This document shows, piece by piece, positions 32,827 through 44,421 of a stretch of 64,000 bases of DNA. The first letter of the stretch is position 1; each line of letters starts with the position of its first letter. Location: positions 10,472,162-10,536,161 of the forward strand of contig OZ023190.1 of assembly GCA_963995505.1 (NCBI GenBank). The letters are read 5' to 3'. Both the position numbers and the translations under genes were made by a program. The notes beneath the pieces were generated by a model. That model worked only from the letters and a program-made list of their open reading frames with translations. It ran no database searches and was not told the origin of the DNA. This DNA is from Hypericum androsaemum. Lineage: Eukaryota; Streptophyta; Magnoliopsida; Malpighiales; Hypericaceae.

Positions 32827-34263
32827 TGTTGCGGGGATAAATGAACAAGTAATCCGAGACAGATCCGGAGTGGTCGTCCCAAGGTCGGTCTAACTAAACT
32901 AGGCTAGGCTAAGCTATGAACTACGGACTACGGGCTAAGGAAAGAAAAAGCAACAATGATAAGTAAAAGTAAAGTAGTTGTGTGTTGTGTTGTTGGTTGA
33001 TGTCCGTTCTCTTGCCCGAGCCATTCTTATATAGAGTGCCTTGACCTAACCTCCACGCCTTCACAATAGAAAATCCTAAACCGCCTCCAAGACCTTCGGC
33101 TCCAAGTCTCAATCCCGAGAGATCCGCTTCAAATTATTTGTTCCTAACGTGACGGGATCCTCTCGGCTCAATATAAGCCGTCTTCCTTAAATGAGCAAAT
33201 CCCATCCTCGGATAGGAAGCTTTCAAAACGTGACGACCAAGCGATCGCGGCCTAAAGAGGAACTTACCAAGTCTTGCCAAATATTGAGAATCTCGGCTCA
33301 AATTAGGAAAATATAGATCGTTTTGACCTTCTCGAACCTCCCATACAAAATCTTGACTCAAATCCGTTATAGCCCAAGACGGACATCTCGTCAGGCCCAA
33401 AGTGAATCTCAAAATGGGCTCAGGCTAAAGGCCTCCTCAACCAAAGTGGACCTATTCCCGAAATCACTTTCCCGCCTATGAAGGTCAAATGAGCTTCCTG
33501 TTCGGGTCCGAGTTAGCTTCTCACCTTCGGCTTCTTGCCTTAGGCTCCTCGCTTGTCTTCTTGCTTTAGGCTTTCGGCCTTAAGTTTCTCGCCCGGCTTC
33601 TCACCTTCGGCTTCTCGCTCGGCCTTTCGCCGCTTGGCCTCTTGCTCGGCCGTTTGCCACTCGGCCTCTCGCTCGGCTTCACGCCGTAGGCCTCTCGCTC
33701 GGCCTCTCGCCACTCGGCCTCTTGTTCGACCTTTTGCCACTCGGCCTCTTGTTCGACCTTTTGCCACTCGGCCTCTCGCTCGGCTTCTCGCCGTAGGCCT
33801 CTCGCTCGGCCTCTCGCCACTCGACCTCTTGCCGTAGGCCTTTCAATCGGCTTCTCGCTTGATCTCGCCTATGTGGGCGAGAGGGGTCTTTTGCCCGGGC
33901 TCCCCGTGAGCGCTCGGCTTTGCCTACGCGGGCGAGAATGGCCTCTCGCCCGGGCTCCCCGTGAGCGCTCGGCTTTGCCTACGCGGGCGAGAGGGGCCTC
34001 TCGCCCGGGCTCCCCGTGAGCCCTCGGCTTTGCCTACGCGGGTGAGAGGTGCCTCTCGCCCGGGCTCCCCGTGAGCGCTCGGCTTCGCCTACGCGTGCGA
34101 GAGGGGCCTCTCGCCCGGGCTCCTTGTGAGCGCTCGGCTTCTCGCCGATGCGGGCGAGAGGGTCCTCTCGCCCGGGCTCCTCATTCCGAAGAGCTCGAGC
34201 CAATTCCCGCACATCCGGAGATAGACCGTCATCACTCCGGGACATTAATTTCGTGCTCCAACA
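32827..34263 (-). repeat. 3' LTR of the gypsy element (1437 bp)
   Basis: It is closely similar to 47278-48610 but about 100 bp longer, mainly from extra copies in two internal arrays: a CTCGGCCTCTCGCC-rich array (about 33.59-33.85 kb) and a 55-bp array (about 33.87-34.19 kb, six units against five in the other LTR). On the minus strand a TATATAA box is at 33027-33033. Confidence 0.92.
33866..34190. repeat. 55-bp hairpin-forming array in the 3' LTR, six units
   Basis: Most units contain GGGCGAGAGGGGCCTCTCGCCC or a one-base variant, an inverted repeat with 10-base arms around a central GG, followed by CGGGCTCCCCGTGAGCGCTCGGCTTTGCC. The same array, with five units, is in the 5' LTR (about 48268-48530). 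Confidence 0.85.
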
Positions 34264-34280
34264 ATGCCCCCCGCACGTCG
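34264..34280 (-). other. Polypurine tract of the gypsy element
   Basis: The minus strand reads GTGCGGGGGGCAT immediately before the 3' LTR start. Confidence 0.75.
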
Positions 34281-35044
34281 ATAGTTCGAGGCGTCCATTC
34301 CGAGAAATATTGACGTGTTTCCCTCTGAATTTTCAAGCTAGGGCCAAACTTAACTCCTTTGAATTTCAAACTTCCTTCTTTGACTTGGTGGGCCCCAAAG
34401 ATGCCATTGACTTAGCCTAAAGAGAACAAAGCCTCCCATTCTCTTCACATTCTCACCACTTTTCATTTCCCAACATCCATCATGGAAATCAAAGCTTGGC
34501 CTCCATTTTTCCTCTCCTAACAACTCCAACTAGAATTTGAATCACTCCTCCATCTCCAAAGTTGCCAAGGTGTGTTTAATCTTCAAAGTAAGTCTCCCTC
34601 CCTTCTCCATTATGATTGTAAAGAAGAATATGAAAGTAGCTCACTTCTTGGTCAAATCTCACAACTTGTAGGAGGACTTATTTGCCTTGGACTAGAGTTG
34701 CCCTCCACCTTTTGGAGGCTTGCAAACCCCTTATATTCCTCTTGGCTCGCTTCTAACTCCACTTCAAGGTATGTTTCCAAGCTTTAACACTTGCACACCA
34801 AGTGTTTGTGAAAATGCCAAACCCATCATTTTGCACTTCTTCCTCTTGGCTTTTGAACTTGGGGTAATTCCATAGCTTAGACCTTGATCGAGGAGAATGC
34901 ACCACACGCCTTACTTTCCATCGCGAACCAACGTCGGTTCACCAATTCCTCTACGTACTTCGGATAAGAGCTTGACATTTCTCGCCTAGGTAGATTCGGC
35001 CTTAATGATCCGAGTTGGGCTCGATCGAACGGCCCCCGAGGAGC

Positions 35045-35270
35045 TTGGTCTCCCTTGCTCGACTCGAGGCGAGAAAACACTCACACCGGTAGGCCTTGCT
35101 CCCTAGGTTCGAGGCGAGAAAGTACTCTCGCCGGTAAGCTACGCCCGCTAGGTTCGAGGCGAGAAAGCACTCTCGCCGGTAGGCTTCACCCGCTAGGTCC
35201 GAGGCGAGAAAGCACTTTTGCCGGTAGGCTTCGCGCGCTAGGTCCGAGGCGAGAAACCATCTGCGTCGGC
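35045..35270. repeat. Tandem array of about 45-50-bp units in the gypsy 3' region
   Basis: 'gaggcgagaaagcactctcgccggtaggcttc' and variants repeat five times with 'gctaggt(t/c)c' spacers. Each unit has GGCGAGAAA...TCTCGCC inverted arms, which recalls the LTR hairpin array. Frames crossing it (35055-35549, 35002-35427) are partly repeat. Confidence 0.8.
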
Positions 35271-35356
35271 CCAATAATCCAAAGCGATCAAACGGGTGTT
35301 CCAACCATCCTTTTAACACCGTCTTTGCTAACCCTTGTTTGTTTAATGATGCCAGG

Positions 35357-38300
35357 ATGGTCATGCCGATACCTCCTGATATCGAGAAGGAAGAATAGCG
35401 CTCCTCCAACGTCCTCATCACATCCACACTTGGAGAAAGCTACCCGGTCGATGATACCTCTCAAGAGAAAGAAAATTGAGTACTTGGACCCACGATTACC
35501 AACGTTGAGACCTTTGAAGATTTCCTTCCGGTCCATTACCGTGACATAACGGATACCGCGGAACAACTGTAACGGATACCGCGGATGGCCTACACCATTC
35601 CAAGAGTTCGAGAGTTGGCATGCCATCCTGAAACCATTCCAACAACCACAATGGGACCAAACCGGCATCGACTCACTCTTGTCCCTTTGCGCACACCGCA
35701 TTGAGCCATGTCATCCACTACTCGGCACCTTGCTTCTCTATTGGTGCCCTAGTGCCAACGTGTTTCTTTTCCGCTCGGGTAAGCTACCTTTAACATCGAT
35801 GATTCTTATTTGCCTTCATCAAGCTTCTTATCCATCTTATCTCCCCTTGTAGGAATGAAGACTATCACATTATACGATATGGCTGCCCTTTTTGGCCTTC
35901 ATCCCGATGGTGAACCGATCCTCCCATCTACCCCAGTGTCTGACGCCAATGGCCGGGTTCGGCATGAGGCCAATAGGCCAGTAGCAAATGGTTTTCCCGC
36001 CTATGTCAAAGCCTATCGACTACGGGATGACGATCCTCGAAGAGAACCCAACCCCGTCACCACTACGAACACAAGCGTCCTTGATTATGCGCCCGGCAAT
36101 GAGCTTCGCCATAGAGACGAGCACACGGCCTTCTTGCTCCTTGGGATTACCCGCTATATCACCTGCCCATCTTTCAAACGTGTGTCAAATGAATACTTCA
36201 ACTTAGCCGCTACACTAGCCGAGGGACAGAAAATGGCAATGGGACAATTCGTCCTCTCTCATATCTACGACCAGATGGCCATCTTCATCAACACTTATCG
36301 ATTGAAGAGGACTTTCACCGCCAACGGTCCCTTATGGATGGTCGCCATATGGTGCCTAGCTTACTTCCCCGAGTTGACACCTTCACTCCCTACATATGAC
36401 GGGTCATTACCTAGCTACGACCACCATCTTCTTCGGGCTCGGGTAAAGAAACCCACGAACGATCTTCGTCCCTACTTCCGGGCCTTCAACAAGGATCGCA
36501 GCGGTAATCAAACTTCTCCACTTCTTCATGCGACTTGCCGCCCTAACTTCCTTAATTTCTCTAACGTGACTCATAGCGCCGATGCTTGGAAGAGCATACT
36601 CACCGCCCGAGACCTTATTAGTGGAAGTTGTCCCAGGAGGATGGTCGTAGCACCCTACAATCCTCACTTTGCCGCTGAGCAGCTAGGTCTTATCTAAGGG
36701 ATTCCGTTCCCCACCAACTACCTTCTCCATGGACACCAAGCCGACCGAGGCTCACATCAATGGGAAAAGGTGGAACTTTCCCTCGCAGTAAATGGTTACC
36801 TTTTACACCGAAGCACAATCAGCTGCTTCAACTTCTCTTCCGGTCGTTCTCCCGCCTTCGCGGCTTGGTGGGCGACACTCACATGTTGGAAGGCCAACGA
36901 TAAGCAACTAGCCGAGACCTTTACCTTCTTCAAAGATACACCCCCACGGCAGACACTGTTCTAAGGAGAGGAAAAGCCCCTCTGAGGAAGAAGCAAAGGG
37001 TCGACCACTCGGTAACCAATGACCCGGCGGGTGCCTCGGCGTCTCCTTCCCAAACGAACGACTCCTGCCTCCCAGACGACGGTAAGTCCCCTTACGTTTA
37101 TACCCACCATGTTCTTCACTCATCAATAACCGCCTTCTTATTATTGCACAGACGTTGACATTCGAGCTTCCTCTCCTTCGGTCAGACTCGTGGGATACCC
37201 TTCGTCTTTGTCTGAAAAGGTAAAAACTAACTTCGGGTACTTACCTGGTACCAATAAGCTTTCCACCTAATTCACATCACTTCAGGACTCATCACCCGAA
37301 GCATCTCGCTTACGAGTCAGCCCCACTACTGACCCTGAGTCTACTCGTGTCGTCTCTCCTTCAAGGCTCAGAAGAAATCCTCCGCGTCAAAGTCGCCCTA
37401 CCAGCATCATGATTTCCGAGCCTCTAGATGAAGAAGCCGAGTTCCAGGCGATGCTTGATCCTGTTTACTCCCCTGGTTATACACCTTCACCTCCAGCAGC
37501 ACCTTCTTCGGCCACTGGTACCTTCAACACCAGGATGACCGAGAGCGAGGAAGTCATCTCAGATATCGTGCATCCTCCGACGCCTTTGACCATCGCTCCG
37601 CCTCCTACGTCCGGACCATCACTGACGCCTATCGTTGCTCCAGCCCCTCCTATACCTCTGATCGACGCCTCCGAGCTGGTAGGTGTCTTTTCCAGCTTTG
37701 TTTTTCTGTATGTCTCATCACTCTATTGGGTCACACTTGTTATTCCATGCTAGGCATTCTATGAGAGCATAGGATTCACCATAGACGAATCGATCAACCT
37801 CCCGATCACTCCGGCTTTGCTACCTGAAGTTCTGACATCCGACACAGAAAAAGACAAGCAAAAAGCCAACTTGATTCGTTACCTTCATGACCTTAAGAGC
37901 CAGACGGTAAGCACTATGTTTTTAGAACCTCCAGCCTATGCATACGCGGCCCTCGAGTACTTGATAAATCACGGGCCATCCACCGGCAACCAACCTGCTC
38001 CCATTCGCAAGCTACACGCCGACTTTGCCCGTGTTGTCCACTGGTAAGCTCTTTTATATTCGCTTTTCTCCCCACCACCTTAATTCAACCCATTCTTAAC
38101 ACTGGTTTCTTTACAGGTATCAAAGGGGTGAAAGGTACGTTGACTCCATCCATTGCATGGAGCAGAACGCGGAAGCTCATACCAGGAACTTCGCAGAGAT
38201 CCAGAACAACATTGCGTCAAGGGTTGCCGAGTTCAGACTGGTTAAGGCTGAAGAATTTGAAGCCGCATAGATGGTTACCGCTCGGGCTGAGGCATTGAAT

Positions 38301-38681
38301 CGTATCCGAGCTGAGATTACCCGCCTTCAAGAGAGCTTGATCCAGGCTGACTCCGAGTACCGAGGGTCACAAGACGAACTTGCCCGTGAGAGAGAGAGAG
38401 AAGGATAGCCTGTCATCAGGCTAACATGGAGTACGGGACGACCGTCTTCAAGAGTGCTAAAGATGAATCCGAGCTTGCTGATGCACTACTAGGACAAGAG
38501 AAGAACGCCTACGCTGATGATCGAGTATTTATTGACGCCGCTCGAGAACTAGAAGACAGAGCGATCTCTTGCCTTTCTTAACCTGATGTTGGCACCGCCC
38601 CATCAGAGAGTAATGAATGGGCATGAGTTCGACCTCCTGGAGCTCTTCGATCCCGCTGGCTTGACTAGCTTTTTGTATTAG
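35357..38681 (+). pseudogene. Antisense six-exon plant-mobile-domain gene inside the gypsy element
   Basis: On the strand opposite to pol, exons can be joined with GT-AG introns in phase: exon 1 to 35778; introns 35779-35852, 37082-37151, 37220-37285, 37679-37753, 38044-38116; last exon to about 38681. Across the first junction the frame reads NVFLFRS|GMKTITLYDMAALFGL, the start of a plant mobile domain (PMD, aminotransferase-like family PF10536), which continues to about 36.9 kb (FLLLGITRYI, WKSILTARDL, CPRRMV). Later exons are Ser/Pro-rich, then charged and probably coiled-coil (RVAEFRLVKAEEFEA, ARAEALNRI). Damage: TAA at 36695, a frameshift near 36.95 kb, TAG at 38268, frameshifts in the (AG)n run near 38.4 kb and near 38.56 kb, and a frame change near 35.55 kb. 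Start at 35357 is a guess. PMD proteins act in silencing and development in plants; this copy's role is unknown. Confidence 0.8.
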
Positions 38682-38951
38682 GGATCTTTTGGACTGTCGT
38701 ATTTATTATTTCCCTAGCTTTGACATACGTACACTCGGTCCTATCGAGACCGTATGCTAGGCTTGATCGCGAAACATGATTTTGGTGGCCTTTGAAGAGG
38801 CCGACGAAGTAACTTATCCTTTATTGATCTTCACCAACCAGACACATCATCAAGTTACATGTATAACCGGTTTTATCAGAAAACCGAAAGAACTGTAGTC
38901 ATAGCTATACTGACTAAGCGCGATTCTACTGCAAGTCCAACACCGGCTAGG

Positions 38952-40817
38952 TTACATCTCTCGATTATAAGTTCTTGCATAATCTTCAAATAAACGATCA
39001 TCCACACCCTCCCACATGCTAGGCCAGTACTTCTTCAGGTAAAGTCCGTTTATCGGGGGCTCATGAACTTCACCATTGACGTCTGCAAGTCGATAGGATC
39101 CATTCCATAGCATATCGTGCACCTCAAATGGTCCTTCCCAGTTGGGCGACCACTTTCCAAGCTCAGGGTCTTTGCGTCCCAGTGGGAGTATAACCTTCCA
39201 CACCAGATCCCCTCTCTCGAAATGCTTTTCTCGGACCCTCTTGTTGTAGGCTTTCTCTACAGTCTTCTTCTGCTGGACGATCGCGTCGAATGCCCTTAGC
39301 CTTTCTTCCGGAAGATCTTCAAGCTCAGCCAACATGGCCGAGTCATAATCAAGTCGGGAGAGATTTGCCTGCTCGGCCCTCCTCAAGGATCGGACTGTCA
39401 TTTCCAATGGTATCATAACATCGTGTCCATAAGTAAGAGCGAATGGTGTTATTCCAGTGGCACCCTTTTTTGTAGTACGGAATGCCCACAATGCCTCTGA
39501 TAGAGCAAGATGCCACATTCTGGGTCGCTCTCGCACCATCTTCTCTATGCATGCTTTTAATACCTTATTGGTAGCTTTCGCTTGACCATTTCCTTGAGCA
39601 TAATAAGGCGTCAAGTGGGTGATTCGGAAGCGCATGTCTCTAGCAAACTTTTGGATTTCATCTCCAGTGAACATGGTAGCTTGGTCGGTCGTGATCGTCT
39701 CCGGTAACCCGAACCTATGGATGATGTGTTCTTTAAAGAACTGGATCACCATCTCTTGGTTCACAACCTTCATTGGGACTGCCTCCACCCACTTTGTAAA
39801 ATAATCAGTGGCCACTATAATGAAGGCGTGTCCCTTGGTAGAAGCAGGATGGATCTTCCCGATAACATCAACTGCCCAACCCCAAAATGGCCAAGGCTTC
39901 ACTACGGGATGAAAAGTATCTTCCGGCGAGTGTTGAACTTGACCATGTCTTTGGCATTCTTGGCACCCCTTCGTATAATTGATGCAGTCATTTGCCATAC
40001 CCGGCCAAAAGTAGCCGTGACGATGCATCAACCATCTCATCTTGATACCTGACTGGTGTGCTCCACATATGCCTTCATAGACCTCTGTCATGGCTAGCAT
40101 AGCTTCTTGTGGACTTGGGCAAACCAGAAGTAACCCGTCGATGGTCCTTCGATAGAGGGTGTCGTTGATGAGCTCAAAACGAAGAGCCCTTATCTTCAAA
40201 GCCTTGTTGGAGCAAGAGCTTGGGTCCTTAAGGTAGTCGATGTATTCCTGTCGCCAGTCTCGGTCGAGTTGTAACAAAGCAATCTCGACCGTCGGGTTAA
40301 GCTCCTCTAATGCCGAGGTCGACCTGACCTTCTCCGATACGGAGTTGAATTTGGTGAATGCACGGAAACTAGACCCGGTCTGTGCTAACTTGTTGGCCTC
40401 CATATTCTTGGTGCGATCCACGAATCCAATGATCGCATCTTCGAAACTCCGTAGTAGCGACTGGGCTGCGTCACAATAGGCTTGGAAGCCTTCTCGTTCG
40501 CACTTAAATTCGCTCGCCACTTGTTTGACCACCAACATCGAATCACCAAGCGCCCGGACGGTTTCGGCACCCAGGTCCTTCAAAATAAATAACCCCAGCA
40601 TCAAAGCCTCGTACTCGGCTCGATTGTTGGTACAAGGAAAATTAAGTAGGATGGATGCCTTTGTCTTGATACCAGTCGGAGATTTGATCACGATTCCAGC
40701 CCCGGTGGACTTGTTGGTGCGGGAGCCGTCAAACCAAAGCGTCCATGGTTTCTTTGCTATCAACCCAAAATCCACCGACGTATCAGCAGTCACATCAATA
40801 CACGGGTGGTCAGCCAA
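38952..40817 (-). pseudogene. Gypsy second RNase H and integrase (621 residues)
   Basis: Residues about 25-150 form an archaeal-type RNase H: LWFDGSRTNKSTGAGIVI, NNRAEYEALMLGL and LGDSMLVVKQV; the last acidic site reads EANKLA, with Asn where family members usually have Asp. The integrase follows: H2C2 zinc site (HxxxxxHxxxYFWPGM...CxxCQ), AVDVIG (first Asp), TTDQATMF (second Asp), then GNGQAKATNK, where Lys stands in the place of the catalytic Glu (codon AAA at 39576-39578). The C-terminus has GDLVWKVI and GPFEV..MLWNGSYRL, the usual GPY/F module. It is a long open frame but enzymatically doubtful. It continues the pol frame of the upstream segment after a frameshift near 40.81 kb. Confidence 0.92.
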
Positions 40818-41157
40818 GAAAGTCAGCCAATGCTTGCCCTTTCACCGCTCGCTGAGGCACGAATGTTAAGTTGAACTCCACCAAGGCCAATGCCCACTTG
40901 CCAAGCCTTCCTCTCATGATAGGTCCGGCGAGCAAGTGCTTGATGACGTCGGTCTGGGCAACCACCTTCACCTCTGTGGGCAAGAGATAATACCTCAATT
41001 TTCTACAAGCAAAGAAAAGACAAAGGCACAACTTCTCAATTGTTGAATACCTCGTCTCCGCTCCCAAGAGCGACCTACTCAGGTAGTACACAGCCTGCTC
41101 TTTTCCTTCGTCATTCTCCTGAGCCAGTAGGCATCCAATTGAGTCTTGGGCGGTCAA
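40810..41157 (-). pseudogene. Gypsy RNase H domain next to RT
   Basis: It contains IGCLLAQENDEGKEQAVYYLSRSL, ETRYSTIEKLCLCLFFACRKLRYYL and QTDVIKHLL, the standard RT-linked RNase H of gypsy elements, ending KGQALADFL. The first residues of the domain look deleted relative to relatives, and it is out of frame with both neighbours. Confidence 0.88.
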
Positions 41158-42551
41158 TTCGGGGATGGCGGAGTGACAACCGGAGGTGTGGATAGGTATG
41201 CCTTAAGCTCTTCAAAGGCTTGTTGGTGCTTGGCTTCCCATTGGAACTCGCCTCCCATTAGTTTAAGCAAGTTGGCAAATAACCGTGTCCGGCCCACCGT
41301 GTTGGATATGAACCGATGCAAGAAGTTTACTTGACCGAGGAAACGTTGCAGCTCCTTCTTGTTTCGAGGAGGTTGGGCTTGTTGAATTGCCTTGATCTTG
41401 TTCTCATCGATCTCGATGCCTCGCTTATGGACAAGAAATCCCAAGAAGTTCCCCACGGATACTCCGAACGCAATCTTTAACGGGTTCATCTTGAGCTGGT
41501 GTTCCCGCATCTTCTCAAACGATGCCCGTAAGTGCTTCAAATGTTGGGCGCGATCATGGGATTTGACCACCACATCATCGATGTATACTTCCATAAATTT
41601 GCCGATGAAATCCGGAAAGATCAGGTGCATCCCCTTTTGGTACGTAGCTCTGGCGTTCTTGAGTCCAAAAGGCATAACTACCCACTCAAAAATCCTGATA
41701 GACCCCGGACATCTGAACGCCGTCTTATGAACGTCCTCCTCAGCAAGATGAATTTGATTGTAACCCGAATGACCGTCCATGAAGCTCAGTACTTCATGCC
41801 CGGCTACCGCGTCAACCAACATATCGGCGATGGGCATTTGATATTCATCTTTTGGAGTAGCAGAGTCTAAATCTCTAAAGTCAATGCAAACCCAAAATTT
41901 TCCTTTCTTCTTGACAACGAGTACAATATTGGATAGCCACTCCACATAATCGGCTTTTCGTATGAAGCCGGCTTCTAAGAGTCTATCTATCTCTAGCTTG
42001 ACTTTCTCTACTACTTCCGGCATCATCCTCCTCATCGGCTGCTGGTAAGGCCGAAAACCCGGCGTTATAGGGAGTCGATGTTCTATGAGGGATCTATCCA
42101 GGCCTGGCATCTCGTCATAGTCCCAAGCAAAACAGTCTTGGTATTCCGTCAGTAGCTCGACCAGGTCCTTCTCGAAGTCTTCAGAAAGCCGCTCACTGAT
42201 GAACACGGGCCGGCCTCCTTTTTCTGATTGGAGAATTATTTCCTTTAAGGGATCCTTCACCTCTGCCTTGGCATCATCGAGCTTGCTTGGTGCCGGGTGA
42301 AGATTGCTCATCCTTAATAGCTCCAGTGGGTCTTGGTCGTCATCCTCGAAGACGTACTCGGCCGCTTCATATTGTGACAAGGCGTAGACCTCCATCCGCC
42401 TTGCCATCTCCTTAACATTTGGATTACTCTCGAAAGGCAAGCCTAAGCGGTTGCCCCCCCGAGTGCAGCTGTAACTGGTCGTTGGGTAGAAGGGACCTCC
42501 CTTTCGACCGAGCATGCGATCCCGACAATGTGGCCATCTTCGTTGCTCCAT
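41154..42551 (-). pseudogene. Gypsy reverse transcriptase (465-residue frame)
   Basis: RT landmarks in order: GFIRKADYVEWLSNIVLVVKK, WVCIDFRDLDSATPKD, SFMDGHSGYNQI (first catalytic Asp), KTAFRCPG, FEWVVMPFGLKNARATYQ, and the YIDDVVVKS active-site box at about 41.59 kb, then FLGFLVHKRGIEIDENKIKAI and the connection region. The N-terminal ~70 residues belong to the protease-RT spacer. The active-site residues are intact. Confidence 0.92.
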
Positions 42552-43872
42552 GCCATTGATGTTGGTATCATGGAGCCATCATAAAAGGCCGCTTCCACAT
42601 TATTAGTATTCAACGCGAAGAGATTGGTGTCGGCAGCCACCAACTCTACCTTGCCATCCGGCTTCCATTGGATGAGGAACTGATGAAGGGACGACGGGAT
42701 GACTTGAGTCGAGTGAATCCAATCTCGCCCCAATAAGCAGTTATAGGAAGTCTTCGCGTCTATGACAAAGAACGCGACCTCCCTACTGACAGATCCAACA
42801 CTAACTTCGGCTGCGAGCATTCCAAGTGGACGTGTACCCTTTCCCGCGAAGTCCATCATGACCATGTCAGTCGGGATTAACCGCTCTCTCTCCTTGTTCA
42901 GCTTCCGGAGTAATGATTGGGAATGATATTGACAGTAGCCCCATTGTCCACGAGGATCCTTCCAACCGGCTTTCCGAAGATATGAGCCGTGATGTACAAC
43001 GGCTTGAGGTGCCTACACATGTTGGTGGTGGGTTTTGCAATAGTGATGCTACTACTGAAGTCTTCAATTATGGGCACCGCCATAGACTTCTCTCCGATCT
43101 CGTACTCTCCGAGATCTCCTTCAATCACATCCCCTTCTAGGTAACTGGGCTGATTCTCCTTTGGTCCGAACATGGCCGGGAGGGTGAAGACCATATTGAC
43201 TTGTAGGTCTTGGTTATCTTCATTGAGGTCATCCTCACTCGCACTATCCTCCAGCTCTACCTTCTCGCCCATCTCATCTTCACGAACAAAATGCCTCATC
43301 TGCCATGCCAGGTACTCTCTCTCGTTACTAGGACTTGGTGGTTCGTCGCCCTCGCTGTTTATCATGAGATCATCACCATCCCCAATAAGTTCATCTAAAT
43401 CTAATAACTCTTCTTCGTGATGGTCGGGGAGACCGTGTAGTCTCAACTTCTCATAATTTTTTATCATAACGCAGGCTGGGTGTACGGCCTTTTTCTCTTT
43501 GAGAGGGTTGCTGACCTTCTTATCCTCGCTAGTGCTATCAGCCCGACCTGACCCCTCATTCCGACTCGAGGTGTCGTTGAGACTCAACTTCTCAAAGGAT
43601 CCAAACCTTGCCACCCCCGCATCTAGATTGACCATGACTTTCTCGTGTGGAGTGGTTCGCCCCTTTTGCGAGGAGTTATCTTTGGGGCGGACCTTACATT
43701 CCGTCTTCGGTACCCATACCTTATTGAGCTCTCGTTCTCCCCCGAAGTCGATGTGCCTCTTTGCCTTGATGGGTGTCGCCAACATCCTCGATCCACTAAA
43801 TTCCTTCATTGGTGCTTCCCCCTTGTCAGATCTTTGTGTTGATAACTTCGTTTCATCACCAAAGTCTTTCAT
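42443..43872 (-). pseudogene. Gypsy protease region
   Basis: The first frame (43872-42898) is an acidic linker ending VGRILVDNGATVNIIP, the aspartic protease active-site loop, with Asn after the Asp, as several Tat-type elements show. The second frame (42865-42443), shifted by an indel, continues the protease fold (VSVGSVSREVAFFVIDAKTSYNCLLGRDWI, the ILGR-type flap end). The break near 42.88 kb separates the halves. Confidence 0.82.
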
Positions 43873-44421
43873 AGGCGTCTGGTCCTAGCCATCGACCTCT
43901 CTCATCGGTGCTTTTCCTTTATCAAGCCTTGGGGCATCGATCTCTATGGACCGGCTTTGTCTAAAAGCCGCACGGCGTGGAACTTTGGGAAGGACTAGGA
44001 GAGCTTCTTGCTCTTTAAGTCGAGCCTTGCGCTCGGCTAACATCTTCTCCAGATCTCGAGTAACTTGCTTCTCAACCTGAATCCTCCTTTCCAGGCGACG
44101 CCTTTGAGTATGAGTAATGGGTTCAGGTGTAAGTGGTCTCGGTGCACGCCTCTTCTCTCCTAATCGGTAGAATACACCTGCCTGATGCTCAGTGCCGTCT
44201 CGGAGATTTATTTTGATGTGAGGGTGGCGAAGCTATCCACCTTGCCCCCCGGGTCTTTCTTTTACATCTCTCGGGCGTCCTTGCCTCTCGGGACTCTCCT
44301 CTGGGCCTCTTGGAAGTTCTTTCCCTTTGAGTGTCTCCTTGAGCTCCCGCAGCAGTTGTTGCACCCTAAGTTATCTCATGGACTCACTCGGCTACTCTCG
44401 CCTTTCGTGTTTAGGAGATCC

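Noticed and set aside
33540..34313. Charged, repetitive frames (RGRARG/EAEREAEW) in the gypsy LTR
   Set aside because: They mirror the tandem arrays of the LTR and occur in both LTRs with different lengths.
39117..43888. Several plus-strand frames of 60-130 residues opposite gypsy pol
   Set aside because: They are antisense shadows of RT, integrase and protease coding sequence, without splice structure or domain.
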